Below are positions 8,579-16,235 of a DNA stretch of 22,758 bases, one piece after another. This stretch comes from Candidatus Geohydrothermomicrobium daggyaiense (GTDB taxonomy: Bacteria > Actinomycetota > Geothermincolia > Fen-727 > JACVIW01): contig JACVIW010000006.1 of NCBI GenBank assembly GCA_015711695.1, forward strand, positions 1 through 22,758, read 5' to 3'. A model generated the notes under the pieces. That model saw only the letters and a program-made list of their open reading frames with translations, was not told the DNA's origin and ran no database searches. A program made the position numbers and the translations under genes. Each line of letters starts with the position of its first letter. Position 1 is the first letter of the stretch.

Positions 8579-8587
8579 TGATATAAT
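8579..8587 (+). promoter_or_regulatory. Extended -10 promoter of the acetoacetate decarboxylase-like gene
   Basis: TGaTATAAT is a perfect extended -10 element, which can work without a good -35 (none is visible at 17 bases). The start would be near 8594, about 39 bases before the TTG start codon. It lies 71 bases from the opposing DUF362 -10 box, so the two promoters are divergent and could share a regulator. Confidence 0.55.
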
Positions 8588-8632
8588 CGATCGCGGAAAT
8601 GTAGGATATTGGGCGAGTCAGGGGTGGTCAAA

Positions 8633-9517
8633 TTGGCTGATTTTTTCGAAGGTATCGAGCAGGTAGAAATAAGCATAGACAACAAAAAAGGTCGCTTTCC
8701 GGTCTTTTACAGGGATGCCAGAATGTTTACCCTGGTGCTTCCTGCCAGCCTTTTGAAGTTGTATCGAATTATGCCTGATCCTCGATTCACGCCTACCCAG
8801 ATTCTTCCTGGAATTGGCGGCATAAGTCTGACCGCATTTGAGTACTTCGATACTGACATAGACCCTTACAACGAGTTTTCTATAGGGGTGATGCTCAATT
8901 CCCCATACTGGATGGCACTTCCCAGCTATAATCTGGCGAGGCAATATATATCAAAAATGTTTAACGTTTTTATATACCACCTTCCCGTTACAACTGAGAT
9001 TGCTCTGAAGGGTGGTATTGAGTTTTACAATTACCCCAAATTCCTCGCGGATATCACTTTTAGCGACTCAGCTGACAGAATCTCATGCGAGCTGGCGCGA
9101 GATGGTGAAAGGATTCTTTCCATGTCCGGGCCAAAAATTCCTTCGGCGTTTTCCGGAGAGATGAGGTTTATGTGCAACCTATACCAGTACAAGCAACCAC
9201 AGCTTGCGGAGTTCAGAGTGAACGTGATAGAGGGCGCTGTAAAGATGCTGCCCGCAAATGTCGCATGGAGTTTCAGCCTTTCAAGCGCACTGGGAAGGGA
9301 GATTCATGATATGGTGTTCGGGTCCAGAGCCCTAATGTATATGTATATGCCGAAGATTCAGTGTGTACTTTATGGTCCCGAGCATGTGCCCATGCCGCTG
9401 ATGCAAAAAATCATTACGGCAAAAGGTTTTCTGCCAGAGGTCAAAAGCCCGGCAAAAAAAGCCGCGGCAAAGAAAGCGGCGCGCAGAAAGCAAGCGGTAA
9501 AGAAAGCGGCGAAATAG
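8633..9517 (+). CDS. Acetoacetate decarboxylase-superfamily protein with Lys/Ala-rich tail
   Basis: A 294-residue member of the acetoacetate decarboxylase (ADC) superfamily. The hallmark strand is EFYNYPKFLAD. Its K136 lines up with the Schiff-base lysine of ADC (…YPKKLA…), but the neighbouring lysine that lowers its pKa is replaced by F137. PYNEF (residues 79-83) resembles the conserved active-site Glu region. So either decarboxylation is altered, or the protein does another imine-type reaction, as known for other superfamily members. The last ~22 residues (about 273-294) are a basic tail rich in AKK/KKAA, unlike the compact end of ordinary ADC. The TTG at 8633 is preferred over the TTG at 8609 because GGGGTGG lies 5 bases before it. 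It is divergent from the DUF362 gene. Confidence 0.78.
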   Translation: MADFFEGIEQVEISIDNKKGRFPVFYRDARMFTLVLPASLLKLYRIMPDPRFTPTQILPGIGGISLTAFEYFDTDIDPYNEFSIGVMLNSPYWMALPSYNLARQYISKMFNVFIYHLPVTTEIALKGGIEFYNYPKFLADITFSDSADRISCELARDGERILSMSGPKIPSAFSGEMRFMCNLYQYKQPQLAEFRVNVIEGAVKMLPANVAWSFSLSSALGREIHDMVFGSRALMYMYMPKIQCVLYGPEHVPMPLMQKIITAKGFLPEVKSPAKKAAAKKAARRKQAVKKAAK

Positions 9518-10672
9518 ATATTGGTTTTTGTCTCGACAGATAAATAAATGTGCCGGTGGTTCGGAATATACAACTCCTTTTGCCTGGTGTAAAGCCGGTG
9601 CTATGTTTTAGGGCGAGACATAAAAACATTCTGTACTTCTATCGTCCACCATAAAGCGAAATCGGTCTTCTCCGATGAGCTTTCCCCTTATCTTTAGCTG
9701 CCCTTGCCGCTCGCTCATTAAGCAGGAATTGGGTTTATGAGTTAACGGATTTCGCAAAAGATTTTCGGGTTAGGTTTGGTTTCGCTGAACCTGTTAAGCC
9801 ATATGCCTGATTTTTAGCCCCGAAATTGACTGCTTGCACAATCAGGCAGTGCATCCACGCAAACCAGCGCGCGTTTAAGGGGAATTTGAGGCGTTTGAAA
9901 GGCGTGAGCCATGGTAAGGTAGCGATGCTTTTCTTCTTTGGGATATCAGTCGATGCCGATTGCGGTCACGTAAACTGTTTGCCGACGCTCCAGCCCGCCC
10001 TTCACAGCCGGGGGAGTGCCGCGGCTACGTGTTTCGGCTTATTGCGAAGAAGCAGATCATCTTCTGTCGGAAAAACAATTGCGCGTGAAAGGAGAGGGCG
10101 ACGATAAGGGGAACCTATAGCGTACTTTTGCTCCCGGACCAGCCTATCTGCTGCACACTGTCAGCATTTGCGCCAGTTCGCTCGATGGGTATGGCAGCTG
10201 ATGATCAGAGTTATCCCCGTAGGAAGCGTTTCGCCAGGCTTACTGAGCGGGGTGTCGTATTTACTTTTCCCCATTCCGCAGCCGTAGTATATCGACCATG
10301 GCTCCTGCTCGGTATCAATTGTGCCGTGAACACTGCGCCTATTTCCATCACCTTTCTGGGGTTGTGGTCTTAAGCCTGATCGCTTTGCTCGTTATGATTG
10401 AGACGTGCATTTGTTTCACTTCTTTCTGGCTATTTTATAACAACCAGAATTTGGGGAGGAAATGCCGATATTCCAAAGTTTGCCTGGGTTTAAGTTCCCC
10501 ATGAATTTTCCAAATTACCACCTTAAGATTCGCGCTGGGCTTTTAAAATAAGTAAGACGAGCCGAAAAGCAGTTTAGATGGTAAGGAGTAGCGCCATGCT
10601 AATGGTAGCGCCTGGCAAGGGAGTCTTTCAGGTGAAGAGGCCGGAGGCGATTTCCGTGGAAAGGAGAGGTTT
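9518..10672 (+). other. Gene-poor stretch between the ADC-like gene and the ABC exporter
   Basis: About 1.15 kb without a convincing gene. The open frames are short, lack ribosome-binding sites and have no recognisable motifs. What can be seen: a 9-base perfect inverted repeat TGCCTGATT (9804-9812) / AATCAGGCA (9840-9848) around a 27-base loop; a pair GCATC (9850-9854) / GATGC (9924-9928) followed by a T-rich run; and repeated ATGGTA...TAGCG motifs at 9911, 10578 and 10603. A 36-codon minus-strand frame (9608-9718) lacks a ribosome-binding site. It may hold a structured RNA, regulatory DNA for the exporter, or decayed genes. Confidence 0.5.
10588..10612 (+). repeat. GTAGCGCC direct repeats upstream of the ABC exporter
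   Basis: GTAGCGCC occurs at 10588-10595 and 10605-10612, a 17-base period, ending 60 bases before the ATPase start. Between them CCAT-GCTA-ATGG forms a small hairpin. The placement suits an operator in the leader or promoter of the exporter operon. No regulator is encoded in this window. Confidence 0.35.
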
Positions 10673-11626
10673 ATGAACAGTGAACCTGCAATCGAGGTGG
10701 AGGATCTGGTGAAGGTTTACGGGGACAGGCGCGTCCTTAAGGGCATCTCGTTCCAGGTGTGGAAAAATGAAGTCTTCGGCCTGCTGGGAGAGAACGGCGC
10801 CGGGAAGACCACTACCCTGGAGATTATTGAGGGGTTGCGCACTGCTACCTCCGGCAGCACCCGCGTTCTGGGCATGGACAGCCAAAATGACCTTGACCGC
10901 ATCAAGGATCGCATTGGGGTGCAGTTGCAGTCTTCCGCTTATTTCGAGCATCTTACCCTCGAGGAGATTCTCGATCTCTTCCGCAGTTTCTACGGGAAAG
11001 GTCTTGAGCCGCATGAGCTCCTTTCCATGGTTGGTATGGAGGACTTCAGGCGCATGCGGGTGAGCCAGCTATCTGGGGGACTGAAGCAACGGTTCTCCAT
11101 CGTCGCTGCCCTGGTCAACGATCCCGAGGTGGTCTTTCTGGACGAACCGACGACGGGACTAGACCCAGTGGCGCGCCGCAATCTCTGGGAGCTGGTGCGC
11201 AGCATTAAGGAGCAAGGGAAGACGGTCATCCTCACCAGCCATTATCTGGAAGAGGTTGAAGCGCTGTGCGAGCGGGTTGCTATCATCAAGGAGGGAGAGA
11301 TTCTTGCTCTTGACACTGTGGCGAGTCTTGTCCTGCGGCAAGAGAATCCGGTGAGGCTGGATTTTTTGCCCGGGCAAGAGCTCTCAGGCGAGGTGCTATC
11401 CAGGCTATCCTCTCTAGGAACGCTCAAGGAGTCGCATGGCAAGGCGGGCGAGTATGTTCTTTTCCTGAAGGATCTGGTGGCGCTGAAAGCTGCCCTGCGC
11501 GAGCTTGAGCCACTGGAGCTTAACCGCATTGCGGTATCCACCGCAAACCTGGAGGATGTCTTCGTCCGCCTCACCGGCTCGCGCATGACTGGAGAGGAAG
11601 AAGGACTTGCTTGGAGGGTAGTTTGA
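10673..11626 (+). CDS. ABC transporter ATP-binding protein (DrrA-like exporter family)
   Basis: A 317-residue ATPase of the ABC-2/DrrA exporter type. It shows Walker A GENGAGKTT (39-47), a Q-loop near Q86, signature LSGGLKQR (133-140), Walker B VVFLDE (153-158), D-loop GLD (162-164) and H-loop H190 in TSHYLEE. The roughly 100-residue C-terminal extension is usual for this subfamily. It powers the permease encoded next, whose start overlaps its stop codon. The cargo is unknown: drugs, lipids or small metabolites are possible. ATG at 10673 follows AAAGGAGAGG. Arginine is encoded mostly by CGC/CGG (about 18 of 23 by eye), whereas flanking catabolic genes favour AGG/AGA. This suggests a different origin. 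Confidence 0.93.
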   Translation: MNSEPAIEVEDLVKVYGDRRVLKGISFQVWKNEVFGLLGENGAGKTTTLEIIEGLRTATSGSTRVLGMDSQNDLDRIKDRIGVQLQSSAYFEHLTLEEILDLFRSFYGKGLEPHELLSMVGMEDFRRMRVSQLSGGLKQRFSIVAALVNDPEVVFLDEPTTGLDPVARRNLWELVRSIKEQGKTVILTSHYLEEVEALCERVAIIKEGEILALDTVASLVLRQENPVRLDFLPGQELSGEVLSRLSSLGTLKESHGKAGEYVLFLKDLVALKAALRELEPLELNRIAVSTANLEDVFVRLTGSRMTGEEEGLAWRVV

Positions 11627-12801
11627 TGAAACTGATTAAGATATTCATCGCCAGCGTGAAGATGGTTTATCGCGACAAAATAGCCCTTTTTTGGGCAATG
11701 GCTTTTCCTCTCATGTTCGTGGCTCTTTTTGGGCTGTTCAGTATGGGTATGACAGCAAACAACCTGGGAAAACTGGCTTACATCGATGCGGCTGCTGATG
11801 AGCTATCAGCGCAGTTGAAGCAGGCCGTTTCCGACGCTGGTGTCTTTACCATCACGGAGAACTACACTGATCCAGATGAAGCCAAAAAGGCCATGCGCAA
11901 CAACAGGATCAGCTTCGTCCTGGTGGTGGAAAAATCGCAGACCAGCGAGGGCGGGAAAACGGTTTTTCCGACCATAACACTTTACACGGACGTTAAAAAC
12001 CAGAACATCAACGCGGCAGCGGTAAGCTTCTTCGACGGCCTGAAGAGGCAGTTCTATGCAGCGGCAATGATCGCGCAGATAGATTACGTCCTGGGGCTGG
12101 ATATCGACCCCCAAGCCAGGCGTTTCTATTCCGACTTCAGGAAAACGCTCCAGAACGCGATGCAGCCAATCTCTCACCAGGAGGGAGGCAAGAACCCGGT
12201 TACTTATTTCGACATGGTATTCGTGGGGTTGATATGCATGGGGATCATGAACTACGCGGTTACCGGGTTCGCTATACATCTTGCTGCCATGCGGGAGCAG
12301 AAGATTCTCAAGCGTCTCCTGACAACTCCGTTACCCATTCGTCGCTTCATGCTTGGAGAGATCCTCGCGTATATCGTCCTCGCCTTTGCACAGCTGGGAG
12401 TGATGCTTACGGTGGGGGTGGGGATGTTCGGCGCCAGGATATATGCGGGATGGTGGTTTTTATTCCTGTTGGTCTTCCTGGGCGCCTTGCTCTTTCTCTC
12501 CCTGGGGTTCTTACTGGCCGCTTTCGCGAGAACAGCAAACGCCGCCTCCGGCATGGCCAACGGTATCGCAATTCCCCTGATGTTCCTGGGAGGCGTGTTC
12601 TTCCCGCTGGAGGTTCTTCCCGGGCCTTTCTACCAGGTTGTCCGCTTCCTGCCCCTGGCTCCCATGATCCAGGCCATGCGCTCGGTCTGCCTGGAGGGGG
12701 ACCCGGTGTCTGCCCAGCTTCCACGCCTTCTTATCATGCTGGTATGGCTGGTGGTCGTCGCCGCCTTAGGACTTGCCTTCTTCCGCTTCAGTGAGGAGTA
12801 G
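11626..12801 (+). CDS. ABC-2 type transporter permease
   Basis: A 391-residue membrane permease forming an exporter with the preceding ATPase. One membrane segment near 20-40 is followed by a large soluble, probably extracytoplasmic, region (about 45-190) and five further segments (about 195-218, 243-267, 276-299, 307-328, 368-386). This is the ABC2_membrane_3 layout of MRP/YhgE/DrrB-like permeases. KILKRLLTTPLPI (226-238) is the coupling-helix region typical of the family. The ATG at 11626 overlaps the ATPase stop (TGATG) and has GGAGGG 7 bases upstream; an in-frame TTG at 11611 would leave that site inside the gene. Tight overlap implies translational coupling. A strong hairpin follows the stop codon. 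Confidence 0.92.
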   Translation: MKLIKIFIASVKMVYRDKIALFWAMAFPLMFVALFGLFSMGMTANNLGKLAYIDAAADELSAQLKQAVSDAGVFTITENYTDPDEAKKAMRNNRISFVLVVEKSQTSEGGKTVFPTITLYTDVKNQNINAAAVSFFDGLKRQFYAAAMIAQIDYVLGLDIDPQARRFYSDFRKTLQNAMQPISHQEGGKNPVTYFDMVFVGLICMGIMNYAVTGFAIHLAAMREQKILKRLLTTPLPIRRFMLGEILAYIVLAFAQLGVMLTVGVGMFGARIYAGWWFLFLLVFLGALLFLSLGFLLAAFARTANAASGMANGIAIPLMFLGGVFFPLEVLPGPFYQVVRFLPLAPMIQAMRSVCLEGDPVSAQLPRLLIMLVWLVVVAALGLAFFRFSEE

Positions 12802-12805
12802 TCTG

Positions 12806-12858
12806 GAAATCGGTCGATTTCACGGATACGCATCACCTGGCACTTTCCAGGTGATGTG
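12806..12858 (+). terminator. Tandem hairpins at the end of the ABC exporter operon
   Basis: GAAATC-GGTC-GATTTC (12806-12821) is followed by CATCACCTGG (12831-12840), loop CACTTT and CCAGGTGATG (12847-12856). The second stem is a perfect 10 pairs, extendable to 12 with one wobble. There is no T-run, so it is either a non-canonical terminator or a 3' stabilising structure. It starts 5 bases after the permease stop. Confidence 0.5.
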
Positions 12859-13398
12859 ACTGCTCAGGGAATTTTACGACGGTCGCCAGCATGCTGGGTG
12901 GTGTTGGGACCGCCCCAAGGTTTTGAATCCCCAGCCCGCCCACGTCCGGGGTATATGCGGGATAAAAAGGAAGGCTCGAAAAACTGCGCAAAGGGCGCCT
13001 GAGTCAATATTGAGATTGAATAGTTGACCAAACTCGTTGTTGCCTTTAGATGCGCTGGCGAGTAGGACAAACCTGCCACGGGGATTGGCGGTGGATCACG
13101 ACATGGCCATGGAAAGATGTTTTTGATTGGGCTGGCTTCTTTCGTGGCAGATTGCTTGCGTAAAAATAATTCGTACACGGACTATGATCGTATATCACAA
13201 TGATGAGCAAGAAAAGCTTGAGACAGAACATTACGGGTCAGATCCGAGTCGCAAGAAACGGTTTTGTAATTTTTCCGACATGACCGTCGCACAGGACATG
13301 ACTGGAACGCTGGGAGCAGCAGGTGGTGTAGGGGAACCGGATCACATTTGCCCGGTTCAGCGCAGTTCTACTCTCTGGCAAGGCGAGGTTAAAGACAC

Positions 13399-13463
13399 TG
13401 AGCCTGTTGAGCGAGGAAATTTCAAGCGCACACTATACGGTCACTTACTGGTTGACAGGCTCA
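13399..13463 (+). repeat. Inverted repeat TGAGCCTGT / ACAGGCTCA
   Basis: A perfect 9-base inverted repeat (13399-13407 and 13455-13463) encloses 47 bases. It could be the closing stem of a structured RNA or a remnant of a mobile element. Nothing further supports either. Confidence 0.35.
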
Positions 13464-13919
13464 AGGCAAAAGTGACTGGTGAAGAGCGTGCGCTTTAGCA
13501 AGGAGGGTTGCCTGGGTTACTCGTGCCTCCCTTGCGAGGATAATTGAGTCGTTTGGGAAAAGTGTGCCAAAGCCGTCTTGTTTCATCCGTTGACGATTAA
13601 CAAAAGGCGCATGCTCGGAAGGTGGAAGCAATACTTACCGTTATTCCGCGGAAACGCTCTCAATTCTCGGGCTCCACCAAAGCCAGAGACCAAACGGAAA
13701 ACGCTTATCCAAAGAAACAATGGTAAAACATGGCGGGAGGAATGAAGAAAGGTTTTCTGTAATTAGTCTTTCCTCTACCAGAGAAACAGATATCCGTTAC
13801 AATCATGCAGGGTAAGACTTTTCCTTAGGGTGTCTGACTTCGATGTAGAATTGCCACTGAATATTTGAAGGAGTGCTTTTCTTTTTTCTTTTCAATATGG
13901 CGAGAATGTCTGATAATAT

Positions 13920-13945
13920 TAATTTACGGTTGTAATTTACGGTTG
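13920..13945 (+). repeat. Perfect 13-base tandem repeat upstream of thiolase
   Basis: TAATTTACGGTTG occurs twice head-to-tail with no mismatch (13920-13932, 13933-13945), 114 bases before the thiolase ATG. The position suits a transcription-factor site with direct-repeat geometry, or polymerase slippage. Confidence 0.6.
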
Positions 13946-14058
13946 CCAACAGTACCAAATTGTGCCGGATTCAGTTGTCCTCAGAAAAAACAGGATGAGC
14001 GGTAGTCCAGATTGTGAGCGAGGAGAGAAATCGATTTTCCACAGAGGAGGTTGACGTC

Positions 14059-15324
14059 ATGCAGAAAGAAAAAAAACTCGGAAGAGGAGTTGCCATTGTT
14101 GGGGCGGGTATGTCAAGGTTCGGTATGTTCCCCGATAAAGATTCCAAAGACCTTTTCGCCGAGGCTTATCAGGAAATGGTAGCCTCAATAGACAAAGGTT
14201 TCGATCCAAAAGACATAGAGGCTATATGGATCGGAAATTTCAGCAATGATTTCTTCATCCACCAGGCACACTGGGGGCCCATAATCTCAGACCTGTTAGG
14301 CCTGGCGCCGAGGCCCGCCACAAGAACTGAAGGGGCGTGCGCGTCGAGTACCCTCGCTTTCAGGGATGCGACCATGGCGATAGCATCCGGACTTTACGAC
14401 GTGGTGTTAGTTGGTGGTGTTGAAGAAATGTCAAAGCGCACCACGGAGGAGGTCACCGAGGGACTTGCGCTCGCAACTTTTCCTTACGAAGGTCGCGCCG
14501 GGTTTACCTTCCCGGGAGTATTCGGCGCACTCGCGACAGCTTATTTCGCAAAATACGGTGCTGGTAGGGAGCACCTTATGAACATCACCATTAAGAGTCA
14601 CGAGAACGCGCCTTTGAACCCGAAAGCGCAATTTAATAAGACGATCGCCGACCTCATGGCGGCGAAAAAGGCGAAAGCCGAGAGAGAAGGTAAGCCGGTG
14701 CCTGATTGGAGAGATGAAAAAGAGGCTCTTTGGGACCCTAAATTTAACCCCCCAGTTGCCTGGCCAATGCATCTTTTCGACTGCTGTCCGATCAGTGACG
14801 GGGCGAGTTGTATGTTGCTGGTAGCTGAGGATATAGCCAGAAGTTTCACTGATGAACCGGTTTACGTGGCGGGAATAGGTCAGGGTAGCGGCAGGGGGCT
14901 GCACGCCGCCCCAAGTCTCACCTCCTTCGAAGCCAACAAGCACGCCGCGGCGGAGGCGTACGGGATGTCAGGGTATAAACCTCAGGACATCCAGTTCGCG
15001 GAGGTTCATGACTGTTTCAGCATTGCCGAGTTAATACATATAGAAGACCTTGGGTTTTTCGAAGCAGGGGAAGGCTACAAGGCGGTTGCCGAGGGAGCGA
15101 CCAGAAGAGAAGGCTCAATGCCGATAAACACATCCGGGGGCTTGAAGTGTAAAGGTCACCCGGTGGGCGCGACTGGGGTAGCCCAGCTTTACGAGGTTTG
15201 GAAACAACTCAGGGGTGAGGCGGGCGAAAGGCAGATACCAGGTAGGGAATTGCATGTGGGAGCTGCCCAGAATCTTGGCGGAACTGGTGGCACATGCACG
15301 TTCACTATCCTTGAAAGGAGATAG
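14059..15324 (+). CDS. SCP2-type thiolase (acetyl-CoA C-acyltransferase family)
   Basis: A 421-residue thiolase of the SCP-x/archaeal type, which cleaves or forms 3-oxoacyl-CoA. The nucleophile is C94 in EGACASS, with H318 in VHDCFS and H367 in CKGHPVGATG. The last active-site loop is GGTGGTC (C413). The paired DUF35 protein encoded 4 bases downstream is the usual partner of this thiolase class and may form a complex that channels acetoacetyl- or acyl-CoA. The ATG at 14059 is chosen because GAGGAGG lies 8 bases before it; an in-frame GTG at 14014 has no good site. Predicted role: final thiolysis in the acyl-CoA pathway of this region. The acyl chain is not known. Confidence 0.9.
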   Translation: MQKEKKLGRGVAIVGAGMSRFGMFPDKDSKDLFAEAYQEMVASIDKGFDPKDIEAIWIGNFSNDFFIHQAHWGPIISDLLGLAPRPATRTEGACASSTLAFRDATMAIASGLYDVVLVGGVEEMSKRTTEEVTEGLALATFPYEGRAGFTFPGVFGALATAYFAKYGAGREHLMNITIKSHENAPLNPKAQFNKTIADLMAAKKAKAEREGKPVPDWRDEKEALWDPKFNPPVAWPMHLFDCCPISDGASCMLLVAEDIARSFTDEPVYVAGIGQGSGRGLHAAPSLTSFEANKHAAAEAYGMSGYKPQDIQFAEVHDCFSIAELIHIEDLGFFEAGEGYKAVAEGATRREGSMPINTSGGLKCKGHPVGATGVAQLYEVWKQLRGEAGERQIPGRELHVGAAQNLGGTGGTCTFTILERR

Positions 15325-15328
15325 AAAT

Positions 15329-15745
15329 ATGGAAGAGAGACCATTCGGAGACATTTCATACGAGGAGTTCTTAAGAGAGAAAAAACTCATGGGCTCAAGG
15401 TGCAAAGAGTGCGGTGAGCTTTACGTCCCACCCCGCCACTTTTGCTTCAAGTGCCACAGCGATAAGATGCAGTGGGAACAGGTAAGCGGGAAAGGAGAGC
15501 TCGCGGCTTTCACATGCATCTTCGTAGCACCACCATATATGGCCAGGAGGGGTTACGGTAGAAACAATCCATATTGTACCGGGGTGGTGAAGCTCGAGGA
15601 GGGGCCCAGAGTTGTTGCCCGAATTGAGGGCGTGGACGCAAGCAAGCCGGAGACGATAAACGTGGGAATGGTGCTCCAGGCGGACTTTATCCAGGAAGGA
15701 GAAGGGGAGGAAGCCACGACAACACTTGTTTTCAAGCCGATCTGA
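15329..15745 (+). CDS. DUF35 Zn-ribbon/OB-fold protein, thiolase partner
   Basis: A 138-residue protein with a rubredoxin-like zinc ribbon (C25-KE-C28, C39-FK-C42) followed by an OB-fold (about 50-138). DUF35 proteins bind thiolases of the SCP2 type. In archaea they bridge thiolase and HMG-CoA synthase, holding CoA esters. Here it follows the thiolase by 4 bases, with AAGGAG 8 bases before the ATG at 15329, so it is cotranscribed and likely in equal amount. It has no catalytic residues of its own. A stretch without genes follows, so the pair is probably a two-gene operon. Confidence 0.9.
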   Translation: MEERPFGDISYEEFLREKKLMGSRCKECGELYVPPRHFCFKCHSDKMQWEQVSGKGELAAFTCIFVAPPYMARRGYGRNNPYCTGVVKLEEGPRVVARIEGVDASKPETINVGMVLQADFIQEGEGEEATTTLVFKPI

Positions 15746-16235
15746 TATAACGACATAACTATCATTTAAATGACTTAGATTACCAGAAGGATAGTTTTTG
15801 GCCATTTTTGGCAAGAGCAATTTCTTGACAACAACAAGCTTTTTGGCGTAATTGGAACTCATTTTATTTGATTACTGCATACCCGCTAAAGCCGCTACGC
15901 GCTTTAAACCATGTGTTACGCGAAGATGGACCAGCTTGTTTTCACACGATAATTCATTTGGTCTTTTGTAAGCTTATTCTGATTGAAGGATACAAAACTG
16001 TTTCCTACTTGTATAATCACGGAAGCCATGTCCAAATCAAGCGTGTCTGACCGAGATACTTCTTTTATGTTTCTTTTATGATTAACTGGTACAACGGTGA
16101 CGAGGGTGAATAATTTTTATTGCTTTGAATTCATCTCTTTGGCAAATAATCTGTCAGAAATGGAGTCGCCCTTGTTTTTTTTGTTAGTATTTACAGACAA
16201 AAAACGAGTGAGTTTAGTCTATAGGGAGGTACGGG
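15746..16235 (+). other. AT-rich intergenic stretch before the thioesterase
   Basis: 490 bases without a credible gene; the few short open frames lack ribosome-binding sites. It is AT-rich with many T-runs. A TTGACA hexamer at 15825-15830 lacks a good -10 at the right distance. A TTCTTTTATG direct repeat lies at 16060-16080. It probably holds the 3' end of the thiolase operon and the promoter of the thioesterase. Confidence 0.5.
16060..16080 (+). repeat. Direct repeat TTCTTTTATG x2
   Basis: Two perfect copies (16060-16069 and 16071-16080) with an 11-base period, close to one helical turn. It lies about 155 bases upstream of the thioesterase. The low complexity means chance or slippage is quite possible. 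Confidence 0.4.

Larger units (their letters stand above)
12859..14058 (+). other. Gene-poor stretch before the thiolase gene
   Basis: About 1.2 kb without a convincing gene. The longest frame, 123 codons at 13127-13498, has no ribosome-binding site, no recognisable domain and an odd composition, so it is not called. What can be seen: a 9-base inverted repeat at 13399-13463; a bulged stem GCAAGGAGG/CCTCCCTTGC at 13498-13535; the palindrome TTCCGCGGAA at 13644-13653; and a 13-base tandem repeat at 13920-13945. The last ~150 bases are AT-rich and probably hold the thiolase promoter, though no clear -35/-10 pair stands out. Confidence 0.5.

Noticed and set aside
8476..8685. N-terminal extension of the DUF362 protein to 8685
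   Set aside because: It would overlap the divergent ADC-like gene and its promoter, and the extra 70 residues resemble nothing. The ATG at 8475 has a ribosome-binding site.
9608..9718. Minus-strand 36-codon frame reading MSERQGQLKIRGKL...
   Set aside because: It looks protein-like, but it has no ribosome-binding site and the family is not recognised. A homology search would decide.
9850..9938. Possible c-di-GMP-I riboswitch (ACGCAAACC ... TTTAAGG ... ATGGTAAGGTAGC)
   Set aside because: Some words resemble the consensus, but the GGTAGC...GGTTACC hairpin is missing and no suitable gene lies just downstream. An Infernal search would settle it.
10002..10160. Minus-strand open stretch of about 53 codons with a protein-like reading
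   Set aside because: It has no start codon, and a length of this order is expected by chance in 1.1 kb.
9826..10504. Three overlapping plus-strand frames of 68-93 codons
   Set aside because: Composition is rich in Cys, Arg and Ser without domain pattern, there are no ribosome-binding sites, and the frames overlap each other.
13127..13498. A 123-codon plus-strand open frame between the exporter and thiolase
   Set aside because: No ribosome-binding site, no recognisable motif, and low-complexity mixed composition. It is best treated as chance.
14431..14943. A 170-codon minus-strand frame inside the thiolase
   Set aside because: It is the shadow of a clear thiolase gene on the other strand, with no start signal of its own.
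16190..16218. TTTACA-17-TTTAGT as thioesterase promoter
   Set aside because: The predicted transcript start would fall on the ribosome-binding site, leaving no leader.
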